A stretch of DNA of 13,558 bases from Desulfobacteraceae bacterium (GCA_020349865.1 CP070700.1:457950-471507); one strand, 5' to 3'; positions 1 to 6,387 are shown, counted from the stretch's first letter. The notes: generated by a model from the sequence alone, not told the origin. Translations and numbers: made by a program.

Positions 1-378
1 ATAAACGTCTAGGATGACCGCCAGATAGATGAAGCATGCCAGGATATGGATGTAGGTTATATCAGCCACCCAAACCTGGTTAAGGCCGTTAATTACCTGT
101 TGTTTAATGAGGTTTGGATATACTTGGAACCCGTGGTTGCCGTCAGTTGTTAATGTCCATTTTTTCTCTCTGGGCCGACATGACCAACCCTTCTCACACA
201 TGATTCGGGCAACCTTCTTGTGGTTTACGATCCATCCTTCGCGTTTAAGCTGTTTGGTAACCCTGCGGTATCCATATCTGGGAAACTCAAGGCAGATGTC
301 TTCCATGCGTGATATAAGGGCTTCATCGGAAGGTTTATCCTTCGGTTTATAGTAGTAGCTTCTTCTTGGCAATTGCAT
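1..378 (-). CDS. IS3-family transposase OrfB, N-terminal part (runs off window)
   Basis: This is the first 126 residues of the catalytic transposase subunit, read from minus-strand ATG 378 with no stop before base 1. An N-terminal HTH_21-like region carries the familiar YGYRRVTKQLKREGW and VNHKKVARIM segments. It is followed by NQVWVADITYI, where the Asp of VADITYI is the first acidic residue of the DDE site. The second Asp and the Glu would lie outside the window. The ATG overlaps the orfA stop as TAATG, and an AAAGGGGG stretch about 9 nt upstream can act as its ribosome binding site. That favours coupled reinitiation over the -1 frameshift used by many IS3 elements. A normal OrfB is about 270-290 residues, so more than half is missing here. 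Whether it is intact cannot be known. Confidence 0.9.
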   Translation of the reverse strand, partial: MQLPRRSYYYKPKDKPSDEALISRMEDICLEFPRYGYRRVTKQLKREGWIVNHKKVARIMCEKGWSCRPREKKWTLTTDGNHGFQVYPNLIKQQVINGLNQVWVADITYIHILACFIYLAVILDVY

Positions 379-725
379 TAGTTCACACCCCCTTTCAATA
401 CTTTGGATAAGGGGGCGGCTTTTGGCAATGAACTTTCTTTTTTCTCGGTTTGTTTGAGGCTGTTCCTGAAAGCTTTTTTTAAAAACTCATTCTCAAGGGT
501 GACCTTACCCAGTAGGCGCTCCAGCTCCCGGACACGAGCTGCCAGTTCGGCTTCTCTGGAAGGTTCTGGATCCAGTTTGCCATTTGCATACTGTTTCTTC
601 CAGGTATAAAGCTGCCCTGAAGAAAGGTTATAGCGCCTGCATAGTTCGGCTGGGCCGGCTGTCTCACTGAGCAATTGCTCCACAATTGATCTTTTAAATT
701 CAGGGGTGAACTTTCTGTATCTCAT
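378..725 (-). CDS. IS3-family transposase OrfA (HTH protein)
   Basis: This 115-residue protein is the DNA-binding accessory subunit of an IS3-family transposase. It starts MRYRKFTPEFKRSIVEQLL, the typical HTH_Tnp_1 opening. The recognition part is around AELCRRYNLSSGQLYTWKKQY (residues 26-46), followed by a heptad segment near ELAARVRELERLLGKVTLENEFLKKA (residues 60-85) that resembles the leucine zipper used for multimerisation. An AAAGGA ribosome binding site lies about 7 nt before the ATG. Length and domain order are normal, and no lesion is seen. It overlaps orfB by one base. In the element it should bind the terminal repeats together with OrfB. Confidence 0.92.
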   Translation of the reverse strand: MRYRKFTPEFKRSIVEQLLSETAGPAELCRRYNLSSGQLYTWKKQYANGKLDPEPSREAELAARVRELERLLGKVTLENEFLKKAFRNSLKQTEKKESSLPKAAPLSKVLKGGVN

Positions 726-864
726 GACAAGATCCTTTCTGCCTCATTCGGGGCATTGATCCTGTCTAACACTCAATTACATTTTGTGCAATCCATGGGG
801 TTCACTTCAGGGAGTAAGAAGAAATTATTAAAAAAGGGTGGGCAGGTGGTACTTATGCATTAGA

Positions 865-1182
865 TTACAAAGTAATCTCGTATCCCTTGTCAAACCGTAT
901 GGCCATTCCCGCGGGTTCTGATCGAAGCACGCTACCACTGACATTTATAAGAGGGCACCTTTTTTCTATGTTTCTCAGCCTGCGAAAATTAAGGCGCATA
1001 GCAATCCTGACCTGTGTCCCTTCGGGAAAGAGGCTCAGGGTGTAGAAAAAGGCACCACCGGAACATATATTTTCGGTCTGCAAGCTGAGTTTTTCTTTTT
1101 CTAAGCCAGGGACCCGGGAAGCCACTTCAATTTCGGCGGGTAATCTGAGTTGGAATCGCTCAAGCTGTCTTCGCTCTTTCAT
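865..1182 (-). CDS. PilZ-domain protein (putative c-di-GMP receptor)
   Basis: This is a single-domain PilZ protein of about 105 residues, presumably a cytoplasmic c-di-GMP-responsive adaptor. From the chosen ATG it begins MKERRQLERFQLRLP, which contains the RRxxxR-type arginine cluster that grips c-di-GMP. The second motif reads ENICSGGAFF, the (D/N)xSxxG loop with Cys in place of Ser, a change I believe is common in the family. The C-terminal beta strands (SGSVLRSEPAGMAIRFD) are present. A longer reading from a TTG at 1200 has no ribosome binding site, so the ATG at 1182, with a weak GGA about 6 nt upstream, was preferred. A small perfect inverted repeat (AGATTAC-AAA-GTAATCT, 862-878) overlaps the stop codon. 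The effector partner cannot be named from the sequence. Confidence 0.85.
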   Translation of the reverse strand: MKERRQLERFQLRLPAEIEVASRVPGLEKEKLSLQTENICSGGAFFYTLSLFPEGTQVRIAMRLNFRRLRNIEKRCPLINVSGSVLRSEPAGMAIRFDKGYEITL

Positions 1183-1215
1183 AGTGTGTCCGTATGACAA
1201 AGATTAGAGGTAAAC

Positions 1216-1239
1216 GGGCCACTTTGGCCACTTTGGCCC
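1216..1239. repeat. GGGCCA...TGGCCC palindrome with internal GGCCACTTT repeats
   Basis: Just upstream of the PilZ gene, the plus strand reads as two tandem GGCCACTTT units bounded by GGGCCA and TGGCCC. The 24 bp are therefore both a direct repeat and an inverted repeat. The GC-rich block stands out from the AT-rich DNA around it. It lies about 35 bp before the PilZ ATG, where it could be an operator or a leader hairpin. No known regulator site was recognised. Confidence 0.5.
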
Positions 1240-1391
1240 GAAGTTGACTGTGAAAATCATTTGAGTAATAATGTAAACCTGAAAGGAAAAAACAATAGGT
1301 AGGATGTATGATTTTTGGTCTTATTTTGAGTGGGAATAAAAATAAGAAAAAAGTCTTAGGCGACCGTGGAAAGTTCTCTATTCCTCTGTTT

Positions 1392-2074
1392 TCAAAGATT
1401 CTTGGCGGCCCAGAGTGATGCCTGAAGGCGATTTGGCACGTTGATCTTTTTAAAAATATTTTAGATGTGGGTTTTCACCGTATGAGGACTGACGTATAGT
1501 TTCTCGGCAATGTTTGCATTAGTGGCCCCGGTAGCTATCATGGTGAGAATCTCCACCTCTCTGGGAGTAAGCACTGAATAATCCTTTCTTTGGATAGGAT
1601 AATGATTGTTCTTTTTTAGGACTCAGCCATAATCTTCCTTGAAATCCATAATTCCCCGTTAAAAATTGCACGGACCCCTTTTGCCATCTGCTCCAGGGAA
1701 TCATGGATATAGAAAAACCCGTGTACTCCACAGTCCATAATCCTCTTTTCAAATCCCAGTCCTGAGGATATATTAAAAAGAACCAGGAAGTCTTCTCGGA
1801 TTATTCCATTCTCATTTACTCGGTATTCGATAAAACAGTTTTCCACGTTTTTCCCAAAACAGTCCCACAGCACAAGAGTGGCCTGTTCAGTATTTTCATC
1901 GTCTCTCTTGGGAATATCACCCAAACTCTCAAGGACCTGGCACTTCGCTCCAATCTCACGCTCCAAAAAGACGGCCAGCAATGAGTTGTTACTCCTGACG
2001 GGGCCTACAATGCAGATCATCTTCTGTGTCGGTGAAACCGTGGAATCGCTTTTTTTCTTTTCCTTAGGACCCAT
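1392..2074 (-). pseudogene. LuxR/CsgD-type response regulator, broken by frameshift and stop
   Basis: The first frame (2074 to 1616) encodes 152 residues of a degenerate receiver-like domain: KMICIVGPVRSNNSLLAVFL, then LVLWDC, then ending GELWISRKIMAES before a TAA. In a second frame the homology resumes directly with a GerE HTH: LTPREVEILTMIATGATNANIAEKLYVSPHTVKTHI, a TAA at 1461-1463 where the family has Tyr, then NIFKKINVPNRLQ and a stop at 1392. Joining the two frames gives about 226 residues, the usual length for this class. One base is missing near 1611-1619 beside an A6 run. The WISR segment resembles the W[FLM][TS]R c-di-GMP-binding motif of VpsT-type regulators. No good ribosome binding site precedes the ATG. 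Two independent lesions argue against a sequencing error. The neighbour downstream is the PilZ gene. Confidence 0.85.
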
Positions 2075-2144
2075 GATGGACAGGTGAAATGACTTTTACG
2101 AGTACATCACAATTACATTCAGAAAACGTGCTTTTCTACCTATG

Positions 2145-2175
2145 TCTATAATGGAGAAATCGCAAAGATAGTCAA
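2145..2175 (-). promoter_or_regulatory. Possible sigma-70-type promoter for the LuxR pseudogene
   Basis: On the minus strand TTGACT (2175-2170) is a good -35 match. TATAGA (2150-2145) is a weak -10 match at 19 bp spacing, and closer alternatives are poorer. The TTGACT belongs to a block repeated after the next regulator gene (TTGACT at 3455-3450), which supports a role. This rests on the sequence pattern alone. Confidence 0.35.
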
Positions 2176-2218
2176 TGCTGCTTTAATACGGATAAAATAC
2201 CTAGACAAAATAGGTATT
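2171..2218. promoter_or_regulatory. Conserved block with AATACCTA/TAGGTATT palindrome, copy 1
   Basis: The palindrome has 8-bp arms, AATACCTA (2196-2203) and TAGGTATT (2211-2218), around a 7-nt spacer, and it covers the stop codon of the PAS-LuxR gene. The adjoining 33 bases (2171-2203) match 3451-3483 with only three differences. The heptamer inside (TACCTAG or ATAGGTA) resembles the TACYYMT half-sites known for NarL-type regulators, which use the same HTH fold as the proteins encoded here. No U-tract follows on the minus strand, so an operator is more likely than a terminator. Confidence 0.55.
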
Positions 2219-3248
2219 AACGAATGGTTAAGAGGTAGCTTCTGAGGTTAGACTTTTTGTTTTTTATCTTAAGTTTTTTCCGGATATTGCCCCTGTGAGC
2301 GTCAATGGTTCTTTTAGAGAGATCCAAAAGACTTGCAATTTTTTTTGAACGTACTCCATGCCTTACAAGATGCGCTATCTGGATCTCTGTGGGCGTAAGG
2401 CTTTCATATTTAGCAGAAAAGTTTCGCAAAAATGGGGAGATAATGTCATTTAGATTTAACTCAAGGATGTCTATGTAGGAAACTTGTTTGGGATTCGGTT
2501 GGCTTTTCTTCACCTTTTCCAGAAAAGGAATGACCAGTTCCCTCACATTGGATAACACTTTTTCTTCAAGCTCTGTCTTATCCTCATCCTTTCTGTTCAG
2601 TAAGAATCTCAAGGCGGTATTTGTCTCTTCCAGGCTCTTCGTTTTACTCTTTAACTCCTTCTTTCTTTGTCTTAGTGCCTCCTCTACCAGCATGCGCTCG
2701 CTGATTTCCTGCTTAAGTTCTTCGTTTGCAGTGGCCAGCTCCGCAGTACGGCCCTCCACCCGGCGTTCCAGTTCATAATGAGCCTTTTGCAACATCTCCT
2801 CAGCCTGCTTGCGCTTGGTTATGTTACGGGCAATTGCTACGCCTATCCGTTCTCTCTGGCAGTCGAAAAAGCTCCCGGTTATCTCAACGGGCAGGAGGGT
2901 CCCGTCTTTCTTTCGCAGATTCACTTCGAATGTTACTTTCTCGACTAGTTCATCGCGCACCTTAACGAATTCATCATATCCCCTTTGATTGGCGTCAAGC
3001 TCCCTGATGCTCAGTTGTAACAACTCTTCTTTGCTGTAACCCAGGGATTCACAGGCAGCCTGGTTGACATCGACGAACCTCCCCGTCTCGTCAGTCAAAA
3101 ATATGGCGTCTTTGGCTGTCTCAAACACCACACGGTACTTTTCAAGGGATACCTGCAAAGACTCCACGGTCGCCGCACGATCAACGGATTCATCTGCTAA
3201 TTCCTTGACCCTTTGTTCCAATTTTTCATAGGCTGGTTTTCCGGCCAT
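2217..3248 (-). CDS. PAS-domain regulator with C-terminal LuxR-type HTH
   Basis: This 343-residue cytoplasmic protein probably senses a ligand or redox state through PAS and binds DNA. It opens MAGKPAYEKLEQRVKELADE, a coiled head common in deltaproteobacterial PAS proteins. One PAS domain follows (about 37-146, with VFETAKDAIFLTDETGRFVDVN and a C-terminal GVAIARNITKRKQAE), then a long coiled coil (about 148-245). A conserved linker (YIDILELNLNDIISPF) leads into the GerE HTH (about 283-330, LTPTEIQIAHLV...SKKIASLLDLSKRTIDAHRGNIRKKL). An upstream TTG would add five residues, but GGAGG lies 8 nt before the ATG at 3248, so that start was chosen. There is no receiver or transmembrane domain. The C-terminal 135 residues are clearly paralogous to the next regulator upstream, as is the noncoding DNA after both genes. 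Ligand and targets are unknown. Confidence 0.9.
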   Translation of the reverse strand: MAGKPAYEKLEQRVKELADESVDRAATVESLQVSLEKYRVVFETAKDAIFLTDETGRFVDVNQAACESLGYSKEELLQLSIRELDANQRGYDEFVKVRDELVEKVTFEVNLRKKDGTLLPVEITGSFFDCQRERIGVAIARNITKRKQAEEMLQKAHYELERRVEGRTAELATANEELKQEISERMLVEEALRQRKKELKSKTKSLEETNTALRFLLNRKDEDKTELEEKVLSNVRELVIPFLEKVKKSQPNPKQVSYIDILELNLNDIISPFLRNFSAKYESLTPTEIQIAHLVRHGVRSKKIASLLDLSKRTIDAHRGNIRKKLKIKNKKSNLRSYLLTIR

Positions 3249-3340
3249 GAGCAAATCCTCCAATTGCCCTTAAACCCAGATTGTGCAGTAGTCTCCTCCT
3301 GCAACTTGAAAATCCTTGCTGCAACGCTTGTTTCCCGGTT

Positions 3341-3376
3341 TCCATCGTTCCAATATTCCACCATTCCAATTGTGGT
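3341..3376. repeat. Short CCAnnATT-type tandem repeat in intergenic DNA
   Basis: Between the two PAS regulators the plus strand contains degenerate units of about 8 bp (CCAATATT, CCACCATT, CCAATTGT), preceded by TTCCATCGTT. The DNA can be translated on the minus strand, but the product looks like repeat translation (MVEYWNDGNRE) and not a protein. I believe similar GGAATATTGGAAtGATGG tracts occur in intergenic DNA of sulfate reducers, but I could not check this. Confidence 0.45.
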
Positions 3377-3450
3377 GAGATAAGTGTTCACGGTTTCAAC
3401 CCCTTGAGCGAAATGTAACACACTCTTGATAAAGCAAAATCACGATAATA

Positions 3451-3500
3451 GTCAATGCTGTTTTAATACCGATATAATACCTATAAAAAATAGGTATTAT
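3451..3500. promoter_or_regulatory. Conserved block with ATAATACCTAT/ATAGGTATTAT palindrome, copy 2
   Basis: This is the better copy of the repeated block. It has perfect 11-bp arms, ATAATACCTAT (3474-3484) and ATAGGTATTAT (3490-3500), with an AAAAA spacer. The stop codon of the REC-PAS-PAS-LuxR gene lies inside it. Next to it is the same GTCAATGCTGnTTTAATACnGAT sequence seen in copy 1, with TTGACT on the minus strand at 3455-3450. The block lies about 200 bp before the next PAS-LuxR gene and could control it. Confidence 0.6.
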
Positions 3501-5130
3501 GAATTATTGAGAGGCAGCTTCTGAGGTTGGAATTTTTATTGGTTATTTCGAGTTTTTTCCTGATATTGGCCCTGTGACCGTCAACCGTTCTTTTAGAGAT
3601 ATTCAAAATGTGTGCAATTTGTTTTGATTTCACTCCTTGCCTTACAAAATTTGCCACATGGATCTCTGCCGGGGTAAGCTTTACATATTTGTTGTCCAGC
3701 CTGATTGCAAATGGTGAGATAATGTCATTGAGGTTTGATTCCAGGATATCGACATAGGCCTTTTGGTTTTCATTCAATCTGCTTTTTTTCAATTTCTCAA
3801 GATATGGCTCAATCAGTTTCTTTGTGTTTGAAAATACTTTCTCTTCGATCTTTGTTTTGTCTTCTTCTTTCTTTTTAAGCAAGACCCGCAATGCGGTATT
3901 AAGCTCCTCAAAATTATTTTTCTTTCGCTCCAAATCTTCCTGGCTTTTTCTAAGGGTATTCTCGGTTTGTTTTAACCTGGATATGTCGGTGAGTACCGCA
4001 AAGCTACCCAGAAAATTTCCCTCAGAGTCAACATTAGGTTTCGGTGACATAATAGTCGTAACCTTCCTTCCATGCTTTGAAATAACATCTGTTTCATAGG
4101 ATCCGGGCCCTTTCGCTCCATGGATTACGGCATGTTGCTGCAATATATCTTTGTTTGCAGTATTAAGAAAATCGGTTGCCTGCCGGCCAATGATCTCATC
4201 AGTTGAATACCCGGTCATTTCACCGAATTTTCTATTTGCATAGGTGATAATACCATCCTTGTCTGTTACTACCAACCCATCGCTCATTGTTTCTACTAAC
4301 AGACGAAATTGGTTCTCAGCAAGTCTATGTCTTGTAATATCCCTGGCATAAACGGCGGTCCCCACGACCTTTCTCTTTCTATCAAGGACAGGATAGAGCG
4401 TTTTATCAAAAATATGTCCTACACATCTGTATTCAAAACTTACCGGTTTCCGCGAGTCAATTACTTTATCAACACCGAGTTTTAGCTGTTTAGCACTACG
4501 GGGAGGCAGTAGTTCATAGAGATTCATGCCCATAAGCTCGTCCCTCTTCTTTCCGAAACGATGGACAGCGGCCTGGTTCAGGGCAAGGATTCGGCCTTGG
4601 CTGTCGATCAACGTCATTGAATCGGTAACGGCATTCAAGAGTGATCGACCTGTTGCCTCACTCCTTTCAAGTCTCTTTTTAAACTCTTCGTTCTTCAGGA
4701 TCAGGCTATATTGATTCACTGCCTTATCAATGAATTTTTTAAGAAAAAAGATGTTTTTCCCTTTTTCGAGGTATGCGAAGGGGCAATATTCGTTGATAAC
4801 TTCCTGAAGATCATGTTCTGATTGGAAGGCCGTATAGAAGATAATTGGCACGCCAGGATTATTCTGTTTAAGCCTTGGATAGAGAGTGAATCCATCTGGG
4901 TTTTTCATCTTCACGTCCAATATGACACAATGGATCTCACGGGATAACAGTTGCAATCCTTCCTCTCCGTTTTCCGCCGTTAATACCTTATACTCCTTTT
5001 CAAGTAATTTCCTTAGCCCTCGCCTGATGGAGGAATCATCGTCTATCACGAGGACAGCTGGCCTGTCATGTTCATCCTCACGGTCTTCCTGCTGTTTAAA
5101 GACCGTTGAAAATTCTTCAAAATCATTCAT
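3481..5130 (-). CDS. Response regulator: REC-PAS-PAS-LuxR HTH
   Basis: This 549-residue regulator combines a phosphorylatable receiver with two PAS sensors and a DNA-binding domain. The receiver (about 24-137) has the acidic pocket VLVIDDD (25-31), phospho-acceptor Asp72 in VILDVKM, Thr100 in FYTA and Lys123 in LEKG, so it looks functional. PAS1 covers about 160-270 and PAS2 about 273-388 (LLVETMSDGLVVTDKDGIITYANRKF). A coiled coil and the YVDILESNLNDIISPF linker lead into the GerE HTH (about 484-531, LTPAEIHVANFVRQGVKSKQIAHILNISKRTVDGHRANIRKKL). The ATG at 5130 was chosen over upstream codons because GGAG lies 7 nt before it. It overlaps the end of the kinase-like gene by 8 nt, implying translational coupling and a shared pathway. 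The C-terminus is paralogous to the PAS-LuxR protein downstream. Confidence 0.92.
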   Translation of the reverse strand: MNDFEEFSTVFKQQEDREDEHDRPAVLVIDDDSSIRRGLRKLLEKEYKVLTAENGEEGLQLLSREIHCVILDVKMKNPDGFTLYPRLKQNNPGVPIIFYTAFQSEHDLQEVINEYCPFAYLEKGKNIFFLKKFIDKAVNQYSLILKNEEFKKRLERSEATGRSLLNAVTDSMTLIDSQGRILALNQAAVHRFGKKRDELMGMNLYELLPPRSAKQLKLGVDKVIDSRKPVSFEYRCVGHIFDKTLYPVLDRKRKVVGTAVYARDITRHRLAENQFRLLVETMSDGLVVTDKDGIITYANRKFGEMTGYSTDEIIGRQATDFLNTANKDILQQHAVIHGAKGPGSYETDVISKHGRKVTTIMSPKPNVDSEGNFLGSFAVLTDISRLKQTENTLRKSQEDLERKKNNFEELNTALRVLLKKKEEDKTKIEEKVFSNTKKLIEPYLEKLKKSRLNENQKAYVDILESNLNDIISPFAIRLDNKYVKLTPAEIHVANFVRQGVKSKQIAHILNISKRTVDGHRANIRKKLEITNKNSNLRSCLSIIHNTYFL

Positions 5131-5749
5131 TGTGATGCTCCGGCAAGATTTCAGTAAAAGTCGTCCCGTCACCTTCTTTTGATTCTGCGCTAATCTGGCC
5201 TTTGTAGAGTTGGATTAGTTTTTTGGCAATAAACAGGCCCAAACCTGAACCCGATTTTTGTTTGGTTGAAAAAAATGGCTCAAAGATTTCGCTCATATAT
5301 TTTCCAGATATTCCGGGACCATTGTCTGAGACATTGATAACAACATAGTGCCCCTTTTCACCGTTCTTTTCTTCAATCAGTACTCTTATTTCTTTTTGCC
5401 TTTCAACATCATATCCCTCAAAGACATCCATGGCGTTTAGGACAAGGTTGTTGAAGATAGAATTGAGGTGAACTTTATCAGCACGTATAACAGCCTCTGC
5501 AACTCCGTTCACCGAATATCTAATACCATTTCGGTCAAAGTCTTGTTTATACCTCCGGAGGTACTGTTCGATCATAGGAACCAGGTCAACACGGCTATCA
5601 CCTGGCCTCAGATTATTAATTTTGGCATAGTCAAGAATCTGTTTAGTGATGGAAAGCCCTCGATCAAGGTCAGTTGCGATATCGGGGAGCCCAATGAAGT
5701 AGTTTAAGATATAGACTACATTGGTACATCTTGTTTTGTGCTTTTGCAT
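5123..5749 (-). CDS. Histidine kinase catalytic (HATPase) part lacking the phospho-acceptor helix
   Basis: The 208 residues contain a complete GHKL ATPase domain: N box NNLVLNAMDVF (100-110), G1 box DNGPGI (142-147), F box FEPFFSTK (156-163) and G2 box GSGLGL (167-172). Ahead of it is only the second half of a dimerisation hairpin (DIATDLDRGLSITKQILDYAK, 23-43). The first helix, with the conserved His and the HE/DxxNPL motif, is absent. In this frame a TAA lies 6 nt upstream of the ATG, no ribosome binding site is visible, and the upstream DNA is AT-rich and repetitive. The 3' end overlaps the REC-PAS-PAS-LuxR gene, its likely former partner. Most probably this is a 5'-truncated kinase, possibly a pseudogene. 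A less likely reading is a true stand-alone ATPase acting on another kinase's His domain. Confidence 0.75.
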   Translation of the reverse strand: MQKHKTRCTNVVYILNYFIGLPDIATDLDRGLSITKQILDYAKINNLRPGDSRVDLVPMIEQYLRRYKQDFDRNGIRYSVNGVAEAVIRADKVHLNSIFNNLVLNAMDVFEGYDVERQKEIRVLIEEKNGEKGHYVVINVSDNGPGISGKYMSEIFEPFFSTKQKSGSGLGLFIAKKLIQLYKGQISAESKEGDGTTFTEILPEHHNE

Positions 5750-5750
5750 G

Positions 5751-5790
5751 TGTTAAAAGGCATATAAAAGAGTTAAAAGGAGTTAAAGTA
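5751..5790. repeat. Decamer direct repeats, GTTAAAAGGA-like, exact 10-bp period
   Basis: On the plus strand four decamers follow each other: tGTTAAAAGG, cATATAAAAG, aGTTAAAAGG and aGTTAAAGTA. The 10-bp period puts each copy on nearly the same face of the helix, as in arrays for direct-repeat-binding regulators. The array lies directly upstream of the truncated kinase reading frame. It also creates a fortuitous-looking AAGGAG before a plus-strand ATG at 5790. Confidence 0.5.
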
Positions 5791-5823
5791 TGGTTAAATT
5801 ACAACATAAATTTATTAATAAAA

Positions 5824-6113
5824 TTAAATGCCTATGCATTTGGCTCCTAACTTCAGGCTTTGAAAATACCTTTGATTCTCTTTTTGATAAATCTCCCGCT
5901 ATCTCGTTCTTCGATTATGAGGAGGGCATAAATTCCGGCTTTTTTGTTTCACGCAGCTTATCATGGCACCTAGAAATACCTAGAACCGTGCTCTTTAGGT
6001 CATCTTGATGCGTTATGACCACACAGTATCTACATTTTTTATAGTGTTTCGATCCAAGAGATCATCAAATAGTTGGATAATTTAGATTAGGACTAAAGCG
6101 CATAGGCATTTAA
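5824..6113. mobile_element. MITE-like element, about 290 bp, with terminal inverted repeats
   Basis: The left end reads TTAAATGCCTATGC (5824-5837). Its exact reverse complement GCATAGGCATTTAA is found at 6100-6113. Similarity continues inward: 22 of 27 positions match between 5824-5850 and the complement of 6087-6113. The interior has no transposase and no convincing gene. It does hold a tandem pair of ACCTAGAA (5967-5985) and a 31-codon stop-to-stop stretch on the minus strand. Target duplications cannot be assigned because both flanks are AT-rich. It lies in the region that would have held the 5' part of the kinase gene. It could also be a large regulatory hairpin. Confidence 0.45.
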
Positions 6114-6387
6114 AAATATAAATTATATTTATTTAAAGACCTTTAATTATTGTTAAGTTAAGAAAAAAGTGTTCGCAAATCAAGAAAAATCGATATTACG
6201 ATGATTAATAAACGATCATCTTCATTGCTTATCTCATACCTGTGTGTAAAACTTTACCAACAAGTATAATTTTATGGCTGGAAATATTTTTCCACATTTC
6301 AATATAACAGCCGTAACATTTAAAAGAGATGTGTATAACTTGTTGATTTTTAATATAATTGACAAAGTAGTTTTTTCTATTAATTTT

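Larger units (their letters stand above)
1..809 (-). mobile_element. IS3-family insertion sequence, partial (left edge cut by window)
   Basis: The element contains a complete orfA and the first 126 codons of orfB, in the order and with the products typical of IS3-family elements. Upstream of orfA, the minus-strand sequence TGAAGTGAACCCCATGG begins at about 809. It resembles the TGnAnTGnnCCCC-type ends common in this family, so I take 809 as the likely terminus. The other end lies beyond base 1, so neither the second inverted repeat nor a target duplication can be checked. The element sits just downstream of the PilZ gene and is transcribed in the same direction. The family call is firm; the exact end is tentative. 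Confidence 0.8.

Noticed and set aside
1434..1450. TGGCACG as a sigma-54 -24 element
   Set aside because: No TGC at the -12 position, and it lies within the HTH-coding part of the LuxR pseudogene.
2196..2218. Palindrome as an intrinsic terminator of the PAS-LuxR gene
   Set aside because: The stem is AT-rich and weak, overlaps the stop codon and has no proper U-tract on the minus strand. Its duplication with promoter-like flanks fits an operator better.
3197..3421. Minus-strand 74-codon frame upstream of the PAS-LuxR gene
   Set aside because: It overlaps the PAS-LuxR start in another frame and its middle is a translation of the short tandem repeat.
5853..5948. Minus-strand stretch reading KKAGIYALLIIEERDSGRF-like, protein-like in composition
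   Set aside because: It is only 31 codons from stop to stop with no start codon. It may be a remnant of a lost gene but cannot be supported as one.
5790..6008. Plus-strand 72-codon frame with a good AAGGAG ribosome binding site
   Set aside because: The ribosome binding site comes from the decamer repeat, the frame runs across the left end of the inverted-repeat element, and the product shows no recognisable domain.
6359..6386. TTGACA with TATTAA as a sigma-70 promoter for the FHA gene
   Set aside because: The spacing is 13 bp, too short for a normal promoter.
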